Shown here: positions 1 to 6,582 of the stretch, in pieces
How the letters are laid out: each line of letters opens with the position of its first letter
Position numbering within the stretch: position 1 is the stretch's first letter
Assembly: GCA_021828635.1 (NCBI GenBank)
Contig: JAJZEJ010000237.1
Location: 1 to 7,993, forward strand
Direction of reading: 5' to 3'
DNA from: Chloroflexota bacterium
Lineage (GTDB): Bacteria; Chloroflexota; Ktedonobacteria; Ktedonobacterales; Ktedonobacteraceae
DNA: 7,993 nt
Translations under genes and position numbers: made by a program
Notes under the pieces: model-generated
Database searches by the model: none
The model's input: only the letters and a program-made list of their open reading frames with translations
Told to the model about the DNA's origin: nothing

Positions 1-1
1 C

Positions 2-1174
2 TATCCACATCGCGCATCATTCGGCCAGCGACAGCAAGTGGCCTTCGTTGAGCCGTACTATCCGACGCTGGTGGAAGCTGCGCCAGGAGTGGTTGATTAT
101 CCGCTTGGCCCTGTGCGCTCCGGTGTTGTCGAGTCCGGGCATTATACGCTACGCACCGTTGGCGAGGAACTGATTGATGTGCGTCTGCAACTGTTTTACA
201 AACATCGCGGTGTGGAGAAACGCGCTGAAGGTCTGCCATTGACATTATTACCACTAATAGCCGAGCGCATCTCCGGTACCAGCGCCTTTGCCCATTCGCT
301 GGCGCTCTGTCAGGCTATCGAGCAGGCGGCGGAAGTAGAGATACCACCCCGCGCACGCTACCTGCGCACCTTGCTGGCCGAACTTGAGCGACTTTACAAC
401 CATCTAGGCTATCAGGCCGATCTCTGTCAGGCGACGGGGTTGGTCGTCGCACAGGCACAATTTGATATTCTGAAAGAACGCTTGCTGCGCCTGAATGCCG
501 CGCTCAGCGGGCATCGCTACCTGTTTGGCATGAATATCCCCGGTGGCCTGAGCCGCGATCTGAGCGAGGCGAGCGTCGTTGCTGTACAACAACTCGTGGT
601 TGCCTGCCACCGCGATGTAGAGGTACTCAATCGTATGCTGCTCACCTCTCCGTCGCATCAAGATCGTCTGGAAGGCTCTGGCATTTTGCAGCCACAGGAT
701 GCTCAAGATTATGGTGCGATTGGCCCAATTGGGCGTGCATCCGGCGTGGATCGTGATTTGCGCCGCGACCATCCCTATGCCGCTTACGAGGATGTATCCT
801 TCGATATTCCCGTGCAGGAGCGCGGTGATGCGCAAGCACGCGCCAACATTCGCATGGCTGAAACGGTGCAAACGTTACATATTCTTGAACAGGTGTTGGA
901 ACGCCTGCAACCAGGAGATGTCTCGGTGCCTGTCGCTGTCGAGGCATTGCCAGCAGGAACATCCGCGCTGGGCTGGGCCGAATCGCCACACGGTGAAAGT
1001 ATCCACTGGCTACTGATCGGTGATAACGGCACGGTGCAACGTTATCGGGTTCGTCCAGCTTCGTTCACCAACTGGCAAGCCTTCCCACTAGCAATCCCTG
1101 GACATAATATTCTAACCGATTTTCCCGTCATTGAGCAAAGTTTTGGCCTCTCCTTCGCGGGAGCAGATTGCTAA
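2..1174 (+). CDS. NuoD/HycE-like large subunit lacking the NiFe-site cysteines (Ehr-type), 5'-partial
   Basis: This is the large subunit of a group-4-hydrogenase/complex-I-like membrane complex, sitting on the cytoplasmic arm next to the NuoB-like subunit. The frame is open back to base 2 and reads YPHRASFGQRQQ before the GTG at 38. The true start therefore lies upstream, probably after a NuoC-like domain as in HycE, and the GTG should not be taken as the start. Numbering from that GTG, family hallmarks are LFYKHRGVEKRAE (52-64), AELERLYNHL, IGRASGVDRDLRRDHPYAAY and GDNGTVQRYRVR. The hydrogenase L1 motif RxCGxCxxxHS is RISGTSAFAHS (77-87, bases 266-298), so both Cys are Ser. The C-terminal DPCxxC is GLSFAG (370-375), so both Cys are lost. 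The APRG segment near the active site is SPHG (316-319). The protein ends at residue 378, where HycE is proteolytically trimmed. A hydrogenase function is very unlikely. Membership of the Ehr group is inferred; the electron acceptor is unknown. Confidence 0.93.
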   Translation, partial: YPHRASFGQRQQVAFVEPYYPTLVEAAPGVVDYPLGPVRSGVVESGHYTLRTVGEELIDVRLQLFYKHRGVEKRAEGLPLTLLPLIAERISGTSAFAHSLALCQAIEQAAEVEIPPRARYLRTLLAELERLYNHLGYQADLCQATGLVVAQAQFDILKERLLRLNAALSGHRYLFGMNIPGGLSRDLSEASVVAVQQLVVACHRDVEVLNRMLLTSPSHQDRLEGSGILQPQDAQDYGAIGPIGRASGVDRDLRRDHPYAAYEDVSFDIPVQERGDAQARANIRMAETVQTLHILEQVLERLQPGDVSVPVAVEALPAGTSALGWAESPHGESIHWLLIGDNGTVQRYRVRPASFTNWQAFPLAIPGHNILTDFPVIEQSFGLSFAGADC

Positions 1175-1192
1175 CTGATGGCACAAAATAGA

Positions 1193-1198
1193 AGGAGG
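1193..1198 (+). promoter_or_regulatory. Strong Shine-Dalgarno (AGGAGG) of the ferredoxin gene
   Basis: AGGAGG lies 7 bases before the ATG at 1206. This supports that start over the ATG at 1178, which opens a short unrelated frame. It is the most canonical ribosome site in the operon and lies in the 31-base gap after the large-subunit stop. Confidence 0.8.
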
Positions 1199-1205
1199 AG
1201 AAGCA

Positions 1206-1595
1206 ATGTTCTTTCCCTGGGTACGGCGTGGTCTGCGCACCGGCGTATTGACAACACGCTATCCGGCGGTACACGAAGCGATGGCCGAGGAGTTCCGTGG
1301 TCGGCCCGTGCTGCACGCCGAACGCTGCATGGCAGGAGAGGGTTGCACGGCCTGCGCACGGGTCTGTCTGCCACAAGCATTACATGCTGTCGCGGGCGAG
1401 GATGAAGAGACACCGAGGCAGATTACGCTTGATTATACACGCTGCATTATGTGCGGCCTCTGTGTCAACGCCTGTCCAACACAGGCGCTCACCATGAGCC
1501 AGGACTATGAATTGGCCGCGACACAACGCGAAGACCTGGAGCAGCGCGTCATCTTTGTCCATCCGTCCGCCTCTGAGAGCGAGGTACATTCATGA
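1206..1595 (+). CDS. Two-cluster 4Fe-4S ferredoxin subunit (NuoI/HycF/HyfH-like)
   Basis: This 129-residue iron-sulfur protein probably passes electrons along the peripheral arm towards the N2 cluster of the next gene product. The second cluster is a textbook CxxCxxCxxxCP motif (Cys80, 83, 86, 90; CIMCGLCVNACP). The first is unusual: CMAGEGCTACARVC gives Cys41-x5-Cys47-x2-Cys50-x3-Cys54, with three extra residues between the first two ligands, and Leu instead of Pro after the last Cys. The N-terminal 40 residues (FFPWVRRGLRTG, then TTRYP) resemble the amphipathic, membrane-facing leader of NuoI/HycF proteins. After the second cluster, LTMSQDYELAATQREDL matches the usual tail of this family. 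Its stop overlaps the next start as ATGA. The subunit assignment is firm from motifs and order; the redox partner is not known. Confidence 0.93.
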   Translation: MFFPWVRRGLRTGVLTTRYPAVHEAMAEEFRGRPVLHAERCMAGEGCTACARVCLPQALHAVAGEDEETPRQITLDYTRCIMCGLCVNACPTQALTMSQDYELAATQREDLEQRVIFVHPSASESEVHS

Positions 1596-2152
1596 GCAAG
1601 AGCATTGAGAAAGCAACCGAGGCAACAGCGACAACGGCGGAACAACTGAAACAACAGGTACAACGCCTGTTTCATGGTTCGCTGCACATTCGTCATGTCG
1701 ATGCTGGTTCCTGCAATGCCTGCGAATCAGAAATCAAGATGCTCACCAATCCCTACTATGATATGCACCGCCTGGGCATCTTCTTCACGCCCGCGCCGCG
1801 CCATGCTGATCTCCTGCTCGTGACCGGTGCCATGACACGCGCTATGATCGATCCCTTGCGCCAGACCTACGACGCTATGCCTGATCCACGCCTCGTAGTA
1901 GCAGTTGGAGCCTGTGCGTGTAGCGGTGGTATCTTTGCGGCCAGCCCCTATACGCTTGGTGGGATCGAGCATGTTCTGCCGGTAGATGTGTTTATTCCAG
2001 GCTGTCCGCCCTCGCCACTAACACTGTTACATGGCCTGTTGCTAGCTATTGGGCGCGTGGAACAGAAAATGCAAGGTAGCAGCACCACGCTCCCCTCAGC
2101 TCGCACGTATACATTGATGACACCGCGTACAGGAAAGAAGGAGTCACTGTGA
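1592..2152 (+). CDS. NuoB/HycG-like small subunit carrying the N2-type 4Fe-4S cluster
   Basis: This 186-residue subunit holds the last 4Fe-4S cluster, next to the large subunit. The four expected ligands are present: Cys41 and Cys44 (GSCNACESEI), Cys108 (VGACACSGG) and Cys138 (IPGCPPSP). The CxxC spacing of the first pair is that of hydrogenase small subunits such as HycG and HyfI, not the adjacent CC pair of complex I NuoB, which ties the complex to group-4 hydrogenases. Cys110 is an extra cysteine beside ligand 108. Residues 1-27 (KATEATATTAEQLKQQ) form a polar, probably helical extension, and the last 20 residues are also variable. The ATG at 1592 overlaps the previous stop by four bases and has GAGG seven bases upstream, which suggests translational coupling. 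Since the cluster is intact while the NiFe site of its partner is gone, electron transfer is probably kept but directed elsewhere. Confidence 0.94.
   Translation: MSKSIEKATEATATTAEQLKQQVQRLFHGSLHIRHVDAGSCNACESEIKMLTNPYYDMHRLGIFFTPAPRHADLLLVTGAMTRAMIDPLRQTYDAMPDPRLVVAVGACACSGGIFAASPYTLGGIEHVLPVDVFIPGCPPSPLTLLHGLLLAIGRVEQKMQGSSTTLPSARTYTLMTPRTGKKESL
2137..2142 (+). promoter_or_regulatory. Ribosome-binding site (GAAGGAG-type) of the antiporter-like gene
   Basis: The purine run AAGAAGGAG ends at 2143, inside the 3' end of the small-subunit gene. It is about 6 bases from the GTG at 2149 and about 9 from the ATG at 2152. Both are in the same frame and adjacent, so the start is ambiguous by one codon. 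Confidence 0.6.
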
Positions 2153-4287
2153 TGGATGGGAATACACTACCAACACTTTTTTTCTGGCTCACACTCGCTT
2201 TTTACGCGCTAGGCATCATCTATGCATTGATTTTGCCAAAGCTGCGTGTGGCTTGTGTCGTCGCCGCACTCTGTGCTGGCCTGGGCAGTCTCTGCGCTAT
2301 GATAACAGGAATTGGTGTTCTCACTGGCGGCGCGGTTCCCGTCGGCAACCTTGAGACACACCTGCCCTTTGGAGCTTTGAGCATCCGTCTCGACCCGTTA
2401 TCCGCCATCTTCCTCGCGGTGATGGGCCTAATTGCTCTACCAATATCACTCTATGCCATCGGCGACCTCAGCATAAGCCTTGAACAAAGGTTGGGCAGGC
2501 GTGTCAGAGTCTTCGCGCTACTGTTCAATCTGATATTGATCAGTCTGGTCTTCATCATTGCCGCCTCGGATATGATCGTCTTCCTGATGGCCTGGGAAAC
2601 GATGGCCTTTTTAAGCTACATGCTGGTCAACTTCGACTACGAGGATAGTTCTGTGACACAGGCTGGCTACCAGATGCTAGCCGTGAGCGAAATTGGCACG
2701 ATTGGTATCCTGATCGCCTTTCTGCTGCTCTATCAGGCCGCGGGAAGCTTCGGCTTCGAGGCATTGCGCCATGCCGCGCTGACGCTCTCGTTGCCGGTAC
2801 GTAGCGCCGTTTTTCTGCTGGCACTCTTTGGCTTTGGAGCCAAAATCGGCGTGCTACCACTACAACTCTGGATGCCTGATGCCTATCGTTCCGCGCCCAG
2901 TTTTGTCTCGGTGCTACTCTCCGCCGTACTGATTAACCTGGGTGTCTATGGTCTCTTGCGCTTCTTTCTGGATTTTCTCGGTAGCCCTGGTGCCTTGCCG
3001 CCCTGGTGGGGACTCTGCTTGCTGGTCGTGGGGGCGATCATGGCATTGATCGGCATTCTGTATGCAGTGGTACAAAAAGATGTCAAGCGTGTACTGGCCT
3101 ATTCAAGCATCGAAAACATGGGCATTATTCTCGCCAGTATCGGCGCGGCCATGACCTTCCAGAGCTATCATCTGGCGGCGCTGGCAGCGATTGCGGTGAT
3201 TGTGGCCCTTTATCACACGCTCAATCACTCGGTCTATAAAGGCTTGCTCTTCATGGGCGCAGGCTGGATACGACGCACAACGGGCAGTAGCGAATTTGCG
3301 AAGCTAGGAGGTTTACTGCGTCTCATGCCTTGGACGGGCCTGTGTTTCCTGATCGCATCGCTGGCTATCTCCGCTGTGCCACCGCTCAACGGCTATATTA
3401 GCGAGTGGATGTTGCTGGAAACACTGCTGCAAAGCTTCGCCATCCCTAATACGATGGCAAAAATCGTGATCGCACTCTCAGGAGCGATGCTAGCCCTGAC
3501 GGCGGGTATTGCCGTAACGGCTTTTGTGCGCACTTGTGGTGTGGGCCTACTCGGCTTGCCACGCAGCAAAGAGGCCAGTGAAGCACGCGAGGCACCGCTC
3601 AGTATGCGCATCGCAATGGGCTTCCTGGCCTTCTGCTGCTTCGCATTAGGCATCCTGCCCACCTTTGTGATTACGCTCCTGAACCGCGTAACAACACCTC
3701 TGCTCGGCTACGACGTGCTAAATCAGGTTGTGCCGCCGTTGTTCACAAACCATCCTGGCAGCTATCAATTGTTGGAAACCCTGGGCGGCGGCCTCTTTCA
3801 AGGCTTACCGGTCAATGGTCTGGTCGTGATTGCCTCACCCACTTTTTCTACCATTGACTCGCCTACCTACCTCTTCCTGGCCGAACTGCTCCTGGTTGGT
3901 CTGCTTGTGCTGGTATTGCGCTGCATTCGCCCGCTCGGCAGACGGCGCATCCATCGTGTCTGGGCCGGTGGCATTCCACGCTTTACCGCTGCCATGACAT
4001 ATACGGATGTGGCGTATAGCAATCCTATTCGCATCATTTTCAATGCGCTCTACCGCTCCCATGTACGTAGTGTCGCTACGGCACCGGCCTCACGACACCG
4101 CGAGGGGCGCATGGAGTATGAACAAGAAGTTCCCGCGCCCTTCGAGCGTGCCTTCTATCGGCCACTGTTGCACGGTATTGACACCGTGACACGTTGGGCG
4201 CGGGTCATTCAATCCGGCAATATCAACCAGTATATCGGCTACATCTTCTTGATTGTGCTGCTTATACTGCTGTTGCGTGCGCTCTAA
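2149..4287 (+). CDS. NuoL/HyfB-like antiporter-type membrane subunit
   Basis: This 712-residue polytopic protein is the antiporter-like (MrpA/MrpD, NuoL, HyfB) subunit expected to move H+ or Na+ when electrons pass through the peripheral arm. Family signatures are in order: AWETMAFLSYML with Glu150, the buried acid of helix 5; GAKIGVLPLQLWMPDAYRSA (231-250) with Lys232 of helix 7; DVKRVLAYSSIENMG (311-325); HTLNHSVYKGLLFMGAGW with Lys364; and AISAVPPLNGYISEW (406-420). The His usually found in HLWLP is Gln here (LQLWMP). The part after residue 600 (WAGGIPRFTAAMTYTDVAYS) and the final helix 695-711 after QSGNINQYIGYIF resemble HyfB/HycC more than NuoL, and no long lateral helix is evident. The start is GTG 2149, overlapping the previous TGA as GTGA; ATG 2152 is the next codon. 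In E. coli hyf the equivalent gene is near the front; here it follows the small subunit. Confidence 0.93.
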   Translation: MMDGNTLPTLFFWLTLAFYALGIIYALILPKLRVACVVAALCAGLGSLCAMITGIGVLTGGAVPVGNLETHLPFGALSIRLDPLSAIFLAVMGLIALPISLYAIGDLSISLEQRLGRRVRVFALLFNLILISLVFIIAASDMIVFLMAWETMAFLSYMLVNFDYEDSSVTQAGYQMLAVSEIGTIGILIAFLLLYQAAGSFGFEALRHAALTLSLPVRSAVFLLALFGFGAKIGVLPLQLWMPDAYRSAPSFVSVLLSAVLINLGVYGLLRFFLDFLGSPGALPPWWGLCLLVVGAIMALIGILYAVVQKDVKRVLAYSSIENMGIILASIGAAMTFQSYHLAALAAIAVIVALYHTLNHSVYKGLLFMGAGWIRRTTGSSEFAKLGGLLRLMPWTGLCFLIASLAISAVPPLNGYISEWMLLETLLQSFAIPNTMAKIVIALSGAMLALTAGIAVTAFVRTCGVGLLGLPRSKEASEAREAPLSMRIAMGFLAFCCFALGILPTFVITLLNRVTTPLLGYDVLNQVVPPLFTNHPGSYQLLETLGGGLFQGLPVNGLVVIASPTFSTIDSPTYLFLAELLLVGLLVLVLRCIRPLGRRRIHRVWAGGIPRFTAAMTYTDVAYSNPIRIIFNALYRSHVRSVATAPASRHREGRMEYEQEVPAPFERAFYRPLLHGIDTVTRWARVIQSGNINQYIGYIFLIVLLILLLRAL

Positions 4288-4289
4288 GA

Positions 4290-4295
4290 AAGGAG
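4290..4295 (+). promoter_or_regulatory. Ribosome-binding site of the USP/CBS gene
   Basis: AAGGAG lies nine bases before the ATG at 4305, in the 17-base gap after the antiporter stop. It fixes the start at 4305. The frame is open further upstream to 4194, but that part lies inside the antiporter gene and has no comparable site. Confidence 0.75.
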
Positions 4296-4304
4296 AAAGC
4301 CGCA

Positions 4305-6188
4305 ATGTTTGAGCATCTGCTGATAGCGATTGATGGCTCTGATAGTTCGCTGACCGCAGCCGAGGCCGCGATTGATCTGGCGGCAAAACTGCATGCACGT
4401 TTAGATATGCTTTCAGTGGAAGAGACACCGCCGCGCTACATCTCAGCCCATGAAGAGACGACACGCGAACATACGGCGGCACTGGCCTACTTTGAGCGTT
4501 TGCACGCACCCCTACGGCGTAAAGCTGAACAACGGGGTGTGCAGGTACAGAGCAACGTGCGCAGTGGTCACGAGGGGCAGGTCATGCTCGACTATCTTGT
4601 CACAGAGTCTTGCGATCTGCTGGTACTGGGCTATCAAGGCCATTCGGGTGTCTGGGGCGCATTTTTGGGCAGTACTGCTGATAAAGTGATGACGCACGCG
4701 CCATGCAGCACATTGATTATGCGCAAGCAGGGACGAACAGTCTTCAAAAGCATCTTGCTGGCTTTCGATGGCTCACCATTGAGCTGGCAGGCATTGCAAG
4801 CGGCCTGCCACCTTGCAACGCTGTCGGGCGCACAACTCCATGCACTTTCTGTCATTGAAAGTTCGCAAGCACCGACTGTCACAGGCCCGTTAGTGCTACC
4901 ACCGGAATTAGAAGATAACGCCTCTGGCGTCCGTGGACTTCCACCAGCACAAGGAGATTGGCAAGCCTATTTTCAGCGTGTGCAGGCGACCGCTATCGAG
5001 CAGGCACGTCTCGCCCATGTCTCGCTCGAAACGCACCTTCTGAGCGGGTCGGCCAGCGCAACGCTCGCCACCGCCGCGCAAGAGCTAGGAAGTGACTTGC
5101 TGGTGCTAGGAGCGACTGGACATGAACATCCGTGGAATACTACTATCGGAGGGACAGCACGTAAAGTTGCCAACGAAGCCTCCTGCGCCGTGCTAATTGT
5201 ACGTCCACCTGCTCTCCATTCTCATGTACGCGATATTATGGACACTACGGTTCACACCATTGCACCACGTACACCAATAGCTGAGGTGATTACTCAGCTT
5301 ATCGAGCAGCAGACAAGGATAGTGGTGGTTATCAATGAGCAGCAGCAAGTGCAGGGAGTGATTACGCTTGGTACACTGCTTACTCATGAAGCTATGCAGC
5401 AGCACTCCAATGTCCAGCAAGCGATGACAGCACAACAGTTCGGCGCATATCTGCAACGGTTTTTCACCAATAAGCTCGCCAAAGAGGTTATGAAACGTCC
5501 AGTTATCACGGTTAAAGCCAACACGCCTCTTGATGCAGCGGCACGCTGGATGATGACGCAGCATGTAACTCGTGTTCCCGTCGTCGATGAGGCTAACCGT
5601 CCCGTTGGTTTGCTCGATCAGGCGGCTTTGTTGACCTATTATACCGCTCAAGGGCAGACGCAGGAGGCTGAACAGACACACGAGATAACTGTACAACGCT
5701 CTCAGAACGTCTTTCCGCGTACTGTCGGTGAAGTACATATCACAGCGGTGCCACTGGTGAAGCCGGAAACACCGTTACCCGAAGTGTTACGCCTCTTGCA
5801 AACAACACCATTACGGCGCGTCATTGTCGTGAACGAGAGCGGCAAGGCGCTTGGCGTGATTGGTGACAACGATCTTGTGGCATCACAAGGTATCGCCATT
5901 GACCGCCATCCCTTACTAGCACTCGCAGGTCGTTTAGCACTCTACTTGCCGGAAGAGTTGCTAAAACGTCGTCCTGCTCAGGAACCACCAACGGCACGCC
6001 AGATCATGCGTCCGCACCTGTTCTCTGTCACACCGGCGACACCCATTACCGAGGCCGTGCAACTCATGCTGGTACAGCATATCAAACGTCTAGTCGTGAT
6101 TGACAAGGCGGGAATGCCGCAGGGTATGGTAAATCGTGAACATGTACTACGTGTGCTGGTGGAACAGGGAACAAAAGAGGATGCATGA
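4305..6188 (+). CDS. Fusion protein with two universal-stress domains and four CBS domains
   Basis: This 627-residue protein has no signal peptide or membrane helix and is probably cytoplasmic. USP domain 1 (about 1-141) begins FEHLLIAIDGSDSS and carries the ATP-binding pattern G-x2-G-x9-G-S exactly (Gly109, Gly112, Gly122, Ser123). USP domain 2 (about 145-302) begins FKSILLAFDGS and has Gly269, Gly272 and Gly282, but then Gly283-Thr284, so the pattern is slightly altered. Four CBS repeats follow at about 308-365, 392-447, 473-528 and 563-620, enough for two Bateman modules. Typical CBS segments are VMKRPVITVKANTPLDAA and RVPVVDEANRPVGLL. The usual S/T-x-x-D ribose-phosphate motif is degenerate: TLGT, DQAA, GDND and NREH, with only the third keeping its Asp. 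Both domain types commonly bind adenine nucleotides, so an energy or redox sensor for the preceding complex is a reasonable inference; no output domain is visible. Its stop overlaps the next gene (ATGA). Confidence 0.93.
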   Translation: MFEHLLIAIDGSDSSLTAAEAAIDLAAKLHARLDMLSVEETPPRYISAHEETTREHTAALAYFERLHAPLRRKAEQRGVQVQSNVRSGHEGQVMLDYLVTESCDLLVLGYQGHSGVWGAFLGSTADKVMTHAPCSTLIMRKQGRTVFKSILLAFDGSPLSWQALQAACHLATLSGAQLHALSVIESSQAPTVTGPLVLPPELEDNASGVRGLPPAQGDWQAYFQRVQATAIEQARLAHVSLETHLLSGSASATLATAAQELGSDLLVLGATGHEHPWNTTIGGTARKVANEASCAVLIVRPPALHSHVRDIMDTTVHTIAPRTPIAEVITQLIEQQTRIVVVINEQQQVQGVITLGTLLTHEAMQQHSNVQQAMTAQQFGAYLQRFFTNKLAKEVMKRPVITVKANTPLDAAARWMMTQHVTRVPVVDEANRPVGLLDQAALLTYYTAQGQTQEAEQTHEITVQRSQNVFPRTVGEVHITAVPLVKPETPLPEVLRLLQTTPLRRVIVVNESGKALGVIGDNDLVASQGIAIDRHPLLALAGRLALYLPEELLKRRPAQEPPTARQIMRPHLFSVTPATPITEAVQLMLVQHIKRLVVIDKAGMPQGMVNREHVLRVLVEQGTKEDA

Positions 6189-6541
6189 ACTGTTATCTCT
6201 GCCTGGTTGAACAAAAGAAAGCAACGCAACCTGCTTTCGCCTGCTGCCAGCGTTGCGGAGCGGGTATATGTGACCAGCATATGATCGAAGTGATCTACCC
6301 ACCCATCATTGGTCCAGGGGGAACGAGTACAGCGATACCGCGTTACAAGCTCATATGCTGTCGCTGCTACCATGTAGAGATTCCTCGCCCATCTACGCGC
6401 AAAAACCAGCTATCCCAACCTGAGAACTCTCCGGTTAGAGAATGGTGGCGACATTTGTGGTCGCGCCGCCGCCCATCTCTGCCGGAGCCAGCAGAAGCCG
6501 TAACGCTCGTCGAACAATTTTTGAAAGAAGAGCGCATGTAG
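6185..6541 (+). CDS. Small Cys-rich zinc-ribbon-like protein (DUF2180-like)
   Basis: This 118-residue soluble protein starts in a four-base ATGA overlap with the USP/CBS gene and is the last gene of the operon. Cysteines are concentrated in the first 63 residues: CYLC (3, 6), CCQRCGAGICDQH (Cys20, 21, 24, 29, His32) and CCRCYH (Cys58, 59, 61, His63). That is enough for one or two zinc sites of ribbon or treble-clef type. The opening MNCYLC and the segment AxCCxxCGxGxCxxH recall DUF2180, a small uncharacterised family known mainly from archaea; this resemblance is from memory. The last 55 residues are basic then acidic (WWRHLWSRRRP, then LVEQFLKEERM) with no clear domain. Position suggests it acts with the USP/CBS protein, possibly as a metal-binding or protein-contact partner, but its function is unknown. 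Confidence 0.8.
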   Translation: MNCYLCLVEQKKATQPAFACCQRCGAGICDQHMIEVIYPPIIGPGGTSTAIPRYKLICCRCYHVEIPRPSTRKNQLSQPENSPVREWWRHLWSRRRPSLPEPAEAVTLVEQFLKEERM

Positions 6542-6546
6542 GAATC

Positions 6547-6563
6547 GATTGATCGCGTCAATC
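6547..6563 (+). repeat. Short inverted repeat between the convergent genes
   Basis: GATTGA (6547-6552) and TCAATC (6558-6563) are perfect reverse complements around TCGCG, so the stem could extend by one T-G pair with a CGC loop. It sits six bases after the last plus-strand stop, where a bidirectional terminator might be expected. The stem is weak and no T run follows on either strand, so a terminator role is doubtful. Nothing else is evident in the 41-base gap 6542-6582. Confidence 0.3.
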
Positions 6564-6582
6564 ATGCCGGTCGTACCCTGAG

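Noticed and set aside
38..40. GTG as the true start of the large-subunit gene
   Set aside because: The frame is open to the window edge and no ribosome site precedes the GTG; HycE-like proteins have more sequence N-terminal to this point.
404..871. Antisense frame of 155 codons within the large-subunit gene
   Set aside because: The translation has no recognisable motif and lies opposite a clearly conserved gene; it is a shadow.
1178..1405. Small frame starting just before the ferredoxin gene
   Set aside because: Arg-rich with no motif; the overlapping frame from 1206 has eight cluster cysteines and a strong ribosome site.
4194..4304. Upstream extension of the USP/CBS frame into the antiporter gene
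   Set aside because: The added residues do not fit a USP start, overlap the end of the antiporter gene, and lack a ribosome site; ATG 4305 has AAGGAG nine bases upstream and opens directly into the USP fold.
5193..5738. Antisense frame of 181 codons opposite the CBS region
   Set aside because: Long but rich in Cys, His and Leu with no family pattern; the sense strand encodes clear CBS domains, so it is a shadow.
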